A DNA stretch of 41,760 nucleotides from an uncultured Chlorobiaceae bacterium. Its GTDB lineage: Bacteria > Bacteroidota > Chlorobiia > Chlorobiales > Chlorobiaceae. The translations under genes and the position numbers were made by a program. This document shows, in pieces, positions 34,105-41,760 of this stretch (within the stretch, counting starts at the first letter, position 1; every line of letters starts with the position of its first letter). The notes under the pieces were generated by a model, which was given only the letters and a program-made list of their open reading frames with translations, did not search any database and had not been told where the DNA came from. Location of the stretch: contig CAIXLG010000016.1 in the NCBI GenBank assembly GCA_903920215.1, forward strand, positions 1 through 41,760. The letters run 5' to 3'.

Positions 34105-35247
34105 TTGAAATCATTGCGGATTGCATTCATCACTCCCTTTTTTCCACTTAAAGGCGGCATTGCCCGTTTCAGCGGACTTTTGAGGGATGCCCTTCTTCAT
34201 AGGGGCTATGATGTTGTTCCCGTTTCATTTAAGGCTCTCTACCCTGAATTTTTATCTAAGGGCGCGTTTGTCAGTGCCCATACGGCAGATGCTGTTGTTC
34301 CCGAGGCGTGTCGCTTGGTTCTCTATAACCCTTTTTCATGGTTTGGAGCAATCCGCTCAATAAGGGTATTGAAACCCGATATTCTGCTTGCAGCCTACTG
34401 GACCGGACTGTTAGCTCCTTTCTATTATCTGGTGCGCCGTTTAACCGGCATCAGGATTATTGTGTTGCTCCATAATTTTTCCTCTCATGAATCATTTTTT
34501 ATTGATTCCTTCATGCGTCGGTTGCTTGCTCTCTTTGCTGACGGGTTTGTGACACTCTCGCATGCCGTTTCAGGGGAGGTGAGTGCAGCTATGCCCGAAA
34601 TCCCGCTGCTGCCGCTGTTTCACCCTCTCTATGAACCGGAAGGAGAGGCTTATTCAATGCCTGATGCACGCCGGGCTCTTCACCTCGCCGAAGACTCTCC
34701 TGTTCTGCTTTTTTTCGGTTATGTGCGCCGCTATAAAGGGCTTGATATGCTGCTCCATGCCATGCCGGATATTCTTAAAAAGAACTCCGCACTAAGGCTT
34801 GTTGTTGCCGGACAGTTTTTTCAGTCCCCGGAGACTTATAAGGAACTGATCAGGCAACTTGGTATTGGCGGCAGTGTCGATCTCTATCCGGAGTATGTTT
34901 CCCTGGAACGCACAGCCCTGTTTTTTGCAGCTGCTGATGCTGTCGTGCTTCCTTATCGCACTGCAACGCAGTCTGGGGTGCTGCAGCTTGCCTACGGTCA
35001 TGGATTGCCTGTTATTGTTACTCCTTCAGGTGCACTTCCTGAGATGGTGCGTCAAGGTGAAACCGGGTTTGTTGCCCGTGATTGTTCTTCTGAAGGGATT
35101 GCTGAAGCTGTCGGGGAGTTCCTTGGAAGCAGGAGCAATCTGACCGAGGTGCGTTCAGCTATTGCATTGTTGTGCAAAGATTTTTCCTGGGACTCTTTTG
35201 CCGCTGCAACAGGTAGTTTTCTCGAAGCAGAAGTTTCCGGGAGGTGA
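34105..35247 (+). CDS. Glycosyltransferase, GT4-like
   Basis: This 380-residue protein has a GT-B layout: the N-terminal donor/acceptor domain opens RIAFITPFFPLKGGIARFSG, and the C-terminal domain has VLLFFGYVRRYKGLDMLLHAM, a GT4-type phosphate-binding segment, and SGVLQLAYGHGLPVIVTPSGALPEMV with a variant 'E---G-P' block. It should transfer a sugar from a nucleotide donor to a lipid- or glycan-linked acceptor at the inner membrane. The start is TTG 34105; the ribosome site is poor. It opens the six-gene glycan cluster, 24 bases after ptsH and five before the next gene. Confidence 0.85.
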   Translation: MKSLRIAFITPFFPLKGGIARFSGLLRDALLHRGYDVVPVSFKALYPEFLSKGAFVSAHTADAVVPEACRLVLYNPFSWFGAIRSIRVLKPDILLAAYWTGLLAPFYYLVRRLTGIRIIVLLHNFSSHESFFIDSFMRRLLALFADGFVTLSHAVSGEVSAAMPEIPLLPLFHPLYEPEGEAYSMPDARRALHLAEDSPVLLFFGYVRRYKGLDMLLHAMPDILKKNSALRLVVAGQFFQSPETYKELIRQLGIGGSVDLYPEYVSLERTALFFAAADAVVLPYRTATQSGVLQLAYGHGLPVIVTPSGALPEMVRQGETGFVARDCSSEGIAEAVGEFLGSRSNLTEVRSAIALLCKDFSWDSFAAATGSFLEAEVSGR

Positions 35248-35251
35248 TCTC

Positions 35252-36148
35252 ATGCATCCATTGACCTGGATTGTGGTCTTGAACTGGAATGGAGCAGATG
35301 ACACTCTGGCCTGTCTCAGCTCCCTTGCAGGGCTCATGTTGCCATCATGCAGTGTGCTTGTTGTCGATAACGGTTCAACCGATGGATCACCAAAGCGTAT
35401 CAAGGATGCATTTCCGGATATTGAACTGCTTCTTTTGCCTCTCAATTGCGGCTATGCGGCAGGCAACAACGCAGGGTTCAGGCGGGTTATGGAGCTGCAT
35501 GCAGAGTTTGTGATATTTTTGAACAATGATACTGTTGTCAATGCGGGTTTTTATCTGCCCCTTGTCGAAACTCTGCAGAGGAATCCTGCGGCTGGAATTT
35601 CAGTACCGAAAATATTCTATTTTGACTGTCCCGATACTCTCTGGTATGCCGGAGGAATTGTCAGACTTTCGACCGGGCTCATCAGCCATATCGGCATCCG
35701 GAAAAAAGATGCACCGCAATTTGATCGTCCCGGCAGCACTGCCTATGCAACAGGATGCTGTTTTGCCATGCGAACCAGGGATTTTCTGGCAGTCGGGGGT
35801 TTTGACGAAACGTTCAGGATGTACGCCGAAGATGTTGATCTCTCTCTTCGGGTTTCCTCTATGGGTTTGAGTGTAGAGTATGTACCCTCTTCAAGGATAT
35901 GGCATAAGGTATCGGCATCGCTGCCTGGCAATGCCCTATTGAAAGTGATAAAGAAAATGATAAAACAAAGCCTCGGCGTGCTTCATCTTCTCAGAAAGCA
36001 TCGGGCATGGAGAGGTATGGTCTCTTATCTTCTCCTGCTTCCTGTGCGCCTTGTCAGTAGTTTCGGGGAGGCGATGAGATTGATGGTTTCAGGGATGCAC
36101 AAAACAGGGAGGGTGCATAATGCAGAGCACATTCAGAACCGTCATTGA
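35252..36148 (+). CDS. Glycosyltransferase, GT2 family
   Basis: This 298-residue GT-A enzyme of the rhamnosyltransferase-like GT2 group has WIVVLNWNGADDTLACLSSL at the start. The nucleotide-binding VVDNGSTDGS (about 37-46) follows, then the metal-binding NNDT (DxD equivalent) near residue 93, and GCCFAMRTRDFLAVGGFDETFRMYAEDVDLSLR (acceptor and catalytic ED region). GGGAGGTGA precedes ATG 35252. The open frame extends 30 codons upstream into the previous gene, but that is not used. It overlaps the methyltransferase gene by 29 bases. Confidence 0.9.
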   Translation: MHPLTWIVVLNWNGADDTLACLSSLAGLMLPSCSVLVVDNGSTDGSPKRIKDAFPDIELLLLPLNCGYAAGNNAGFRRVMELHAEFVIFLNNDTVVNAGFYLPLVETLQRNPAAGISVPKIFYFDCPDTLWYAGGIVRLSTGLISHIGIRKKDAPQFDRPGSTAYATGCCFAMRTRDFLAVGGFDETFRMYAEDVDLSLRVSSMGLSVEYVPSSRIWHKVSASLPGNALLKVIKKMIKQSLGVLHLLRKHRAWRGMVSYLLLLPVRLVSSFGEAMRLMVSGMHKTGRVHNAEHIQNRH

Positions 36149-36680
36149 CGAGCAATATCTCGGTGATCCGGCCCACAGTGTCCGGTGGCAACATACCATC
36201 GACTTTATCAGGCGATCTTCTTTTTCAGGCACGGTTACTGCGAAAGGGCTTGATCTGGGTGACCGTACCCCTTTAACTGCATCACTTGAGCAGCTTTTCA
36301 GCTGTACGTTCAACAATACAACCGCTGATCTTGACGTTGCATCGCTTGAGGGATCTTTTGGTGTGGTTACTGCTTTTGAAGTGCTCGAACATCTCTATAA
36401 TCCACTCCATGCCCTGCTTGAGGTAAAGCGGCTTTTACAAGGAAAGAACGCCCGGCTTTATCTCTCCATGCCACTCCACAAACCGGCATTTCTTGCAAGC
36501 CCCGATCATTTTCATGAGATGAGTCGTCAATCGGCGCTCGCTCTCTTTACCCGGGCGGGGTTCAGTGTTGTCAGAAGCGAGGAGTTTCGTATACGCCCCC
36601 TCTTGTTTTATCTTACAGGATTGAAGCCGCTTTTGCGGGCAGTGTTTGAAAAAGTGCAGATTTATGAGCTTACCGTATGA
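36120..36680 (+). CDS. SAM methyltransferase-like protein with weak motif I
   Basis: This 186-residue protein resembles class I SAM-dependent methyltransferases of the type II (ubiE/Coq-like) group. The motif after the second acidic region, FGVVTAFEVLEHLYNPLHALLEVKRLL, is characteristic, as is RLYLSMPLHKPAFLASPDHFHEMS. Motif I reads KGLDLGDRTPLTASL, without the usual glycine-rich DxGxGxG, so cofactor binding may be altered. Its place between glycosyltransferases suggests sugar or lipid-carrier methylation. It overlaps both neighbours (29 and 4 bases). Confidence 0.72.
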   Translation: MQSTFRTVIDEQYLGDPAHSVRWQHTIDFIRRSSFSGTVTAKGLDLGDRTPLTASLEQLFSCTFNNTTADLDVASLEGSFGVVTAFEVLEHLYNPLHALLEVKRLLQGKNARLYLSMPLHKPAFLASPDHFHEMSRQSALALFTRAGFSVVRSEEFRIRPLLFYLTGLKPLLRAVFEKVQIYELTV

Positions 36681-37843
36681 CCTTGCCCTTCGAAAAGAGT
36701 ATCTCAGGCACTCCCTGGAGGCTTGTCTGGTTTTCTGAAATACAGTGGGACTTTCTCTCGACACGTAAACAGCGTATCCTTGGGCGGTTTCCGGAAAACT
36801 GGAAGATTCTCTTTATTGAGCCCTATGCCCTTGGGCGCCGGCATCACTGGATTCCAGTCAAAAGAGGCCGGGTGTGGGTCGTCAGCGTTCCGTTTTTAAA
36901 AAGCGTCCCTTTCAAGATAGGACGCCTGCTTGATAACCGGCTCCTGCGTTTACTGGTATCCTTGCCTGGTATTGTGCTGATGCTCTTCTGGGTAGCGCTT
37001 CTCGGGTTTTCTTCCAGTGAAAGAATCATTGGGTTGAGCAATGTCTATTGGGGTAGGGTTGCAGCTTTTTTGCCCTGCCGTCTCCGTTTTTATGATGCCA
37101 ATGACGATCATCTTGCTTTCCCGGGAAGTCCGCTGTGGCTGAAAGGCTATCTCAACACCTATCTTTCAAGCGTGCAGCTGCTTTTCAGTGTGAGCCCGGA
37201 GTTGACCGCCCGACTCTGGGTACCAGCGGGTGTCCGGTCTATTGAACTTGGCAACGGAGTTGAGTTCACTCATTTCGCCACTCCATCTAACCTCGTACCG
37301 GCAGGACTTTCCAGTCTGAATGCCCCGATTCTCGGCTATGCGGGAGCGATGGACTGGCTTGATACGGCTCTTGTTGCAGCTGTTGCAAGGGCTTGGCCTG
37401 ATTACTCGATTCTCCTTATTGGTCCGGCGTATGAACGGGAGTGGTGGAAAAAGCAGGGTATTATTAATACTATGCCGAATGTGCACTACGTTGGTAAGGT
37501 GGAGTATACCGAACTGCCTGCATGGATTCAGCACTTTGATCTTGCACTGATGCCGCTGCTTCGTAATGAGCTGAAAGGCGTTTCTCATCCTAATAAACTT
37601 TATGAGTATTGTGCCTCGGGTGTACCGGTGCTATCGATGAACTATTGCAGCGCAGTTAAGAGGGCGAGGCATGTGCTGCATGTTGCCGCATCCCCGGAAG
37701 AGTTTGTACGCATGGTACCCGAAGCCCTTGCCGACAGCAGAAGGGAGGTGCGGCAGGCATTTGCCCGACAGCATAGCTGGGACTGGCTTGCTGCCACTAT
37801 GGTGCAGGAGCTGCAGAACGCTTATCAGGAGCACTCCACTTGA
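36677..37843 (+). CDS. Glycosyltransferase, GT-B fold
   Basis: This 388-residue protein has an N-terminal half with a hydrophobic stretch (LVSLPGIVLMLFWVALLGF, about 95-113) that probably docks it to the membrane. The C-terminal half has GT4-type elements: APILGYAGAMDWLDTAL, NVHYVGKVEYTELPAWIQHFDLALMPLL and HPNKLYEYCASGVPVLSM. Its likely role is adding a sugar to the same glycan as its neighbours. Its ATG overlaps the methyltransferase stop (ATGA). Confidence 0.82.
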   Translation: MTLPFEKSISGTPWRLVWFSEIQWDFLSTRKQRILGRFPENWKILFIEPYALGRRHHWIPVKRGRVWVVSVPFLKSVPFKIGRLLDNRLLRLLVSLPGIVLMLFWVALLGFSSSERIIGLSNVYWGRVAAFLPCRLRFYDANDDHLAFPGSPLWLKGYLNTYLSSVQLLFSVSPELTARLWVPAGVRSIELGNGVEFTHFATPSNLVPAGLSSLNAPILGYAGAMDWLDTALVAAVARAWPDYSILLIGPAYEREWWKKQGIINTMPNVHYVGKVEYTELPAWIQHFDLALMPLLRNELKGVSHPNKLYEYCASGVPVLSMNYCSAVKRARHVLHVAASPEEFVRMVPEALADSRREVRQAFARQHSWDWLAATMVQELQNAYQEHST

Positions 37844-39330
37844 ATCGTAATAGTGTCATAGCAGGTCAGGCTGGGTTTTCCTTCGCAGGATTTCTTTTCG
37901 GCCAGGCTTCCCGGTTTGGTTTTAACCTGCTTGTTGCAAGAGTGCTTGATCCGGATGCGCTTGGTACTTACGCTCTTGCTGTTGCTGTTATCCAGATTTC
38001 AGAGGTCTTTGCCATAGCAGGGCTTGATTCGGGGCTGTTGCGCTTTGTGAGTAGTAACAGCAGCGATCCTCTCCGTCAAAAGGCAGTGATTGGTTCAGCC
38101 CTCAAAACCAGTCTTTTTCTTTCACTCGCTGTAGCACTTCTTCTGTTTCTTTTTTCAGGAAACATAGCTTCGATGCTTCACGGAAGCCATCTTCTGAAGC
38201 TTACACTCTGCTGCTATGCTGCAGCAATCCCCTTCAATGTTGCAACCATGCTTTATGGTCATGCAATTCAGGGGTTCCGGAAGCTGCAGCCGAAAATTAT
38301 TGCAACCCAGATAGTGAATCCTTTTTTGCTGCTCCTTTTAACACTCCTCTTTCGCTACACGGCTGGTCAGAAAGCAGCTCTTTTTTTCCCTTTCGGCCTG
38401 TCGGCGGTCATCGCATTTTTCTGGATTCGCCCCTATCTGTCGAAAATCAGCGGCGTTCTTCCACTGGACATTGTTCGTGCCTCTTCCGACAGTAGCATGA
38501 TGCGCTACGCGTTGCCGTTCATGGTGGTCTCGCTCTTGAGTATGATGACGCACTGGCTCGATGTCGTCATGCTTGGTATGCTCACCGATACGGCCACTGT
38601 CGGCCTGTATCATCCTGCAGCCCGAACAGCGGGTCTTATTCGTGCAGTGCTTCTTGCTTTTGCCGGAATTGCTGCGCCGATGATCGCAGCACTGCATACA
38701 GGGCAGGAGAGTGCAGAGATAGGAAGGATCTATAAAATGGTGACTCGGTGGATTATCGGCATTGTTGTTCCTCCGGTTATTCTCTTTATGCTGCTTCCCG
38801 AGCCAGTGCTCGGAGTATTCGGAGAAAGGTTTACCGCAGGGAGTACAGCCCTTCTGCTATTGACAGCAGCCTCTTTTCTGCAGGTCTGTTTCGGGCTCTC
38901 ATCAACACTGCTGGCTATGAGCGGGTATGCGAGGCTCAGTCTTTATAACGCTCTTGGAGCCCTTGGATTGCAGGTTGTCCTGAATCTTCTTCTGATACCG
39001 CTGTTTGGAATAAACGGTGCAGCTTTAGCCACATTGCTGGTATTTTTTCTGCTCTCAGCTGTCCGGCTTTCCGAAGTGTTTATTCTCTTAAAGATTCATC
39101 CTTTCGGTTATGCGTTGTTGAAACCTCTTGCCGCAGGGCTCTTGGCATCGCTTCTCCTTATGGTTGCTCGTCCCTGGCTGCTCACTCTTCCTGTTGTTGC
39201 CGGATTTTTGACGGGCGCCCTGCTCTCTCTCTGCACTTATACTGCGTTGATGCTGCTCCTCAAGTTGGAACAGGAGGAAAGAGAGATTATTTTTAGATTT
39301 ATCCCCTTTATTAACAAGGAAACAAAGTGA
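37840..39330 (+). CDS. Polysaccharide flippase (Wzx/MATE-like)
   Basis: This 496-residue membrane protein with about 14 hydrophobic segments belongs to the oligosaccharide flippase/MVF superfamily. It opens AGFSFAGFLFGQASRFGFNLLVARVLDPDALGTYALA, a typical Wzx start. Later segments include YALPFMVVSLLSMMTHWLDVVMLGMLTD and VLNLLLIPLFGINGAALATLL. It would move lipid-linked oligosaccharide across the inner membrane. Translation starts at TTG 37840, overlapping the previous stop (TTGA), with AGGAG eight bases upstream. Confidence 0.87.
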   Translation: MNRNSVIAGQAGFSFAGFLFGQASRFGFNLLVARVLDPDALGTYALAVAVIQISEVFAIAGLDSGLLRFVSSNSSDPLRQKAVIGSALKTSLFLSLAVALLLFLFSGNIASMLHGSHLLKLTLCCYAAAIPFNVATMLYGHAIQGFRKLQPKIIATQIVNPFLLLLLTLLFRYTAGQKAALFFPFGLSAVIAFFWIRPYLSKISGVLPLDIVRASSDSSMMRYALPFMVVSLLSMMTHWLDVVMLGMLTDTATVGLYHPAARTAGLIRAVLLAFAGIAAPMIAALHTGQESAEIGRIYKMVTRWIIGIVVPPVILFMLLPEPVLGVFGERFTAGSTALLLLTAASFLQVCFGLSSTLLAMSGYARLSLYNALGALGLQVVLNLLLIPLFGINGAALATLLVFFLLSAVRLSEVFILLKIHPFGYALLKPLAAGLLASLLLMVARPWLLTLPVVAGFLTGALLSLCTYTALMLLLKLEQEEREIIFRFIPFINKETK

Positions 39331-41705
39331 TACCGCTTGTGAAGAAATCCATCCTGCACTTTCTTATTGTATTTGCCTGCTATACGGCTCTGGCAGTGTT
39401 CCTGTATTACCCGGTCGTGTTTCAGTCGAATATCCTTGTTGCACCCGACACTCTGGTTCCCCAGGCTTCAACGATTGCCCTCGACCGGGTTCATGAGGCA
39501 ACCGGGAGCTATCCGCTCTGGCAGCCATGGATTTTTTCAGGTATGCCGACCGTGGAGGCATTCAGTTATCTGAGTGGACTCTACTATCCAAACCTGTTTT
39601 TTAATCTCTTTCATACCAGTGGGATTTTCCTACAGCTGCTTCATCTTGCATTTGCGGGTTTCGGACTCTTTCTTTTTTTGCAGGACTGTCGACTTTCAAC
39701 AATTGCAGCGTTTTTCGGCGGAGCTGTTTTCATGCTCAATCCCTATATAACAGCTATGCTGGTCCATGGTCATGGCAGTCAGCTTATGACTGCGGCATAC
39801 ATTCCCTGGATGCTCTGGGCGATTAAGCGGCTTGTTGAGCGGGGAGGGCTCACTGAAGCAGGTATTCTTGCTCTTGTTGCCGGCTTTCAGCTGCAGCGGG
39901 CTCATGTCCAGATTGCTTACTATTCGTGGATGCTTTCCCTGCTCTTTTTCTTGTTTCTTCTCATTTCCCGCAGGGATTCCCTGCATAAAAACCTGAAGCT
40001 CACCCTACTCATTCTGCTGGCGCTTGTCTGCGGTCTCAGTATGTCAGCTTCGATTTACCTTCCGGCATCTCAGTACGCCGCCTATTCAGTCAGGGGAATG
40101 GCAGCCGCTGGCGGAGGCGCTTCATGGGACTATGCAACACTCTGGTCTATGCACCCATTGGAACTTCTGACCTTTCTGTTTCCTGGAATTTTTGGTTTTG
40201 GAGGAATTACCTACTGGGGATTTATGCCGTTTACCGACTTTCCGCATTATGCGGGAATTGTTGTGCTTCTGCTTGCCATTGGAGGTGCTGCAATGCGCAG
40301 GAAGGAACCGACGACCTGGTTTTTTATTTTCGGACTGCTGCTTTTTCTGCTCCTGTCGTTCGGGAGTTTTTTTACTCCTGTTTTTAATCTCTTCTATTAT
40401 GCAGCTCCCTTATTCAGCAAGTTCAGGGTACCATCGATGGCCCTTATCATGGTTTATCTTATTCTGGCCTTTTTTGCTGCAGCAGGAGTTCAGGAATTGC
40501 TTCAGTGCCAGTCGGATCGCCTGAAGAAACCTCTTTATAAAGGAGCTCTTGCTCTTGCGGCACTGCTGCTTCTTTTTCTTGTGTTTGAACAAAGCATTGA
40601 GGGATTTTTCCGCTCACTCTATCCTGATCCATCCGTTGGAAGTTTTAATATGGCCTTTATGGTCAATAAAGTGCGGTGGGAGCAACTGAAGGATAGTTTT
40701 CTTGTCGTTATGCTGGTTGTAACTCTGTCATTCGGAGTACTCTGGCTGATTGTAAAAAATATGCTCTCCCGGAAGTTGTCTGTTACACTGCTGATGCTGA
40801 TCGCACTTGGTGATATTATCTGGCTTGATGTGCAGATAGTTCAACCATCGGCATTATCCCTTCGCTCTCCGGTGTTTACTGAGAGCAGTGTGGTTGATCG
40901 TGCTTTCCGCCAAGATGACATTACCAGCTATCTTTCTTCAAGAAAAGGGTTGTTCAGGGTCTATCCTGCCGGAGCGCTTTTTGCTGAAAACAAGTTTGCT
41001 CTTTTCGGTATTGAGTCGGCAGGCGGCTACCATCCGGCAAAACTCAAGCTCTATGAAGAGTTTCTTGCAAAAACAGGAAACCTTGCCAGTCTGAATATTC
41101 TTAGAATGCTGAATGTTCTCTATGTCATCAGTCCTGAACCAGTTTTGCATCCGGCACTCGAACTGGTCAAAAGCGGTTCACTCCAGCTGGCTGGTGGTCC
41201 GCTCATGGTCTATGTCTACAGGCTTCAGGGAGCGCTTCCCAGAGTATGGTTTGCCAATCGCCTGACATCGGTAAAAGCAGACGAAGATCTGTTTCCGAAG
41301 CTTCTTGATGATCACGCTGCTTCCGGGGAAGCCTATGTCGAAGGAGCAGCCTGGACTGGAACAAAGACGTTTTCGGCAGCAACTGTGACATCCGTCCAGG
41401 TAAAGCCTGAGATGATGGATCTCCTGGTTTCAGCTCCGGGCGAGGCATTTCTGGTTGTCAGTGAGCTCTATTATCCCTTGCGGTGGAAGGTGACGGTTGA
41501 TGGTCGTAATGCTTCAATGATAAAGGTGAACGGATTGCTACGGGGCGTCATCATTCCAGCTGGAAGCAATCGTGTGCATTTCTATTATGACAGAAGTAGC
41601 TTTGAAACAGGCCGATGGATGTCTCTTGGCGCATTCGGCACTGCAATACTCCTGATTTCAGTTGGTGTAGCTGCAGGTCGTTTTCGCACGAAGCCAGGGA
41701 TATGA
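39327..41705 (+). CDS. YfhO-family multispanning membrane protein
   Basis: This 792-residue protein has a large membrane part of about 12 helices and a soluble C-terminal domain (about 520-760) before a last helix. It belongs to the YfhO-like group, which resembles GT-C glycosyltransferases and modifies lipoteichoic acid or glycans in Bacillus. GT-C-like early loop features are present: PDTLVPQASTIALDRVHEATGSYPLWQPWIFSG, with acidic residues facing the outside. In this cluster it may glycosylate the exported polymer. The start is GTG 39327, overlapping the flippase stop (GTGA). No gene is visible in the remaining 55 bases of the window. Confidence 0.82.
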   Translation: MIPLVKKSILHFLIVFACYTALAVFLYYPVVFQSNILVAPDTLVPQASTIALDRVHEATGSYPLWQPWIFSGMPTVEAFSYLSGLYYPNLFFNLFHTSGIFLQLLHLAFAGFGLFLFLQDCRLSTIAAFFGGAVFMLNPYITAMLVHGHGSQLMTAAYIPWMLWAIKRLVERGGLTEAGILALVAGFQLQRAHVQIAYYSWMLSLLFFLFLLISRRDSLHKNLKLTLLILLALVCGLSMSASIYLPASQYAAYSVRGMAAAGGGASWDYATLWSMHPLELLTFLFPGIFGFGGITYWGFMPFTDFPHYAGIVVLLLAIGGAAMRRKEPTTWFFIFGLLLFLLLSFGSFFTPVFNLFYYAAPLFSKFRVPSMALIMVYLILAFFAAAGVQELLQCQSDRLKKPLYKGALALAALLLLFLVFEQSIEGFFRSLYPDPSVGSFNMAFMVNKVRWEQLKDSFLVVMLVVTLSFGVLWLIVKNMLSRKLSVTLLMLIALGDIIWLDVQIVQPSALSLRSPVFTESSVVDRAFRQDDITSYLSSRKGLFRVYPAGALFAENKFALFGIESAGGYHPAKLKLYEEFLAKTGNLASLNILRMLNVLYVISPEPVLHPALELVKSGSLQLAGGPLMVYVYRLQGALPRVWFANRLTSVKADEDLFPKLLDDHAASGEAYVEGAAWTGTKTFSAATVTSVQVKPEMMDLLVSAPGEAFLVVSELYYPLRWKVTVDGRNASMIKVNGLLRGVIIPAGSNRVHFYYDRSSFETGRWMSLGAFGTAILLISVGVAAGRFRTKPGI

Positions 41706-41760
41706 TCCTGAAAGAACGGTAAATGTTTAGAAAGTTTTAACAGTGCCTGCGGGCTTTACG

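Noticed and set aside
1-41760. tRNA, rRNA or CRISPR array
   Set aside because: No cloverleaf-like or regularly spaced repeat sequences were seen by eye in the gaps; a dedicated scan was not possible.

Overview
The window reads as chromosomal DNA from a green sulfur bacterium (Chlorobiaceae, Chlorobium/Pelodictyon-like). The main evidence is a tandem pair of class I cytochromes closely resembling Chlorobium cytochrome c-555, a half-length ClpB, and housekeeping genes in Bacteroidota/Chlorobiota style, including dispersed Bat (aerotolerance) genes. The assignment rests on recognition by eye, not on a search. Coding density is high. I see no rRNA, tRNA, CRISPR array, prophage or complete insertion sequence.

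Layout. 1-202: 3' end of a permease-like gene. 203-530: a leucine attenuator with a 22-codon leader peptide containing 10 leucines, then leuA (531-2213) and its terminator. 2329-5246: a zinc uptake operon, zur-znuA-znuC-znuB. 5221-5325 (-): the last 34 codons of a lost universal stress protein gene. 5399-7646: a YqaE/Pmp3 membrane peptide, a charge-segregated hypothetical protein, an RsbRD_N-like protein and a glycerophosphodiesterase. 7682-17148 (-): batD, proC, a SemiSWEET-like gene, two c-555-type cytochromes, a radical SAM/B12 protein, batC, a class V aminotransferase, carA, yajC and tsaD. 17172-23397 (+): a small membrane protein, moxR, a DUF58 gene, a Bat-associated membrane protein and an M16 lipoprotein peptidase. 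23460-24892 (-): a PepSY membrane protein and a small secreted protein. 25216-27318 (+): batA-batB. 27432-29260: an unknown small gene and a clpB half-gene. 29292-29740: a GIY-YIG nuclease pseudogene flanked by a dispersed repeat. 29889-34080: SYLF-domain protein, gatB, xseB (-), obg, an argA-like acetyltransferase and HPr. 34105-41705: a tightly coupled six-gene surface-glycan cluster (glycosyltransferases, methyltransferase, flippase, YfhO-like protein).

How the genes work together. Leucine supply appears to control leuA through ribosome-mediated attenuation. Zur probably controls zinc import. The MoxR/DUF58/BatA/B/C/D set, usually one operon, is present but spread over about 20 kb on both strands. 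The final cluster looks like a transcription unit for making and exporting a surface polysaccharide.

The most notable items are the leucine attenuator, the clpB half-gene, the GIY-YIG relic with its repeat, the scattered bat genes and the stress-protein remnant.
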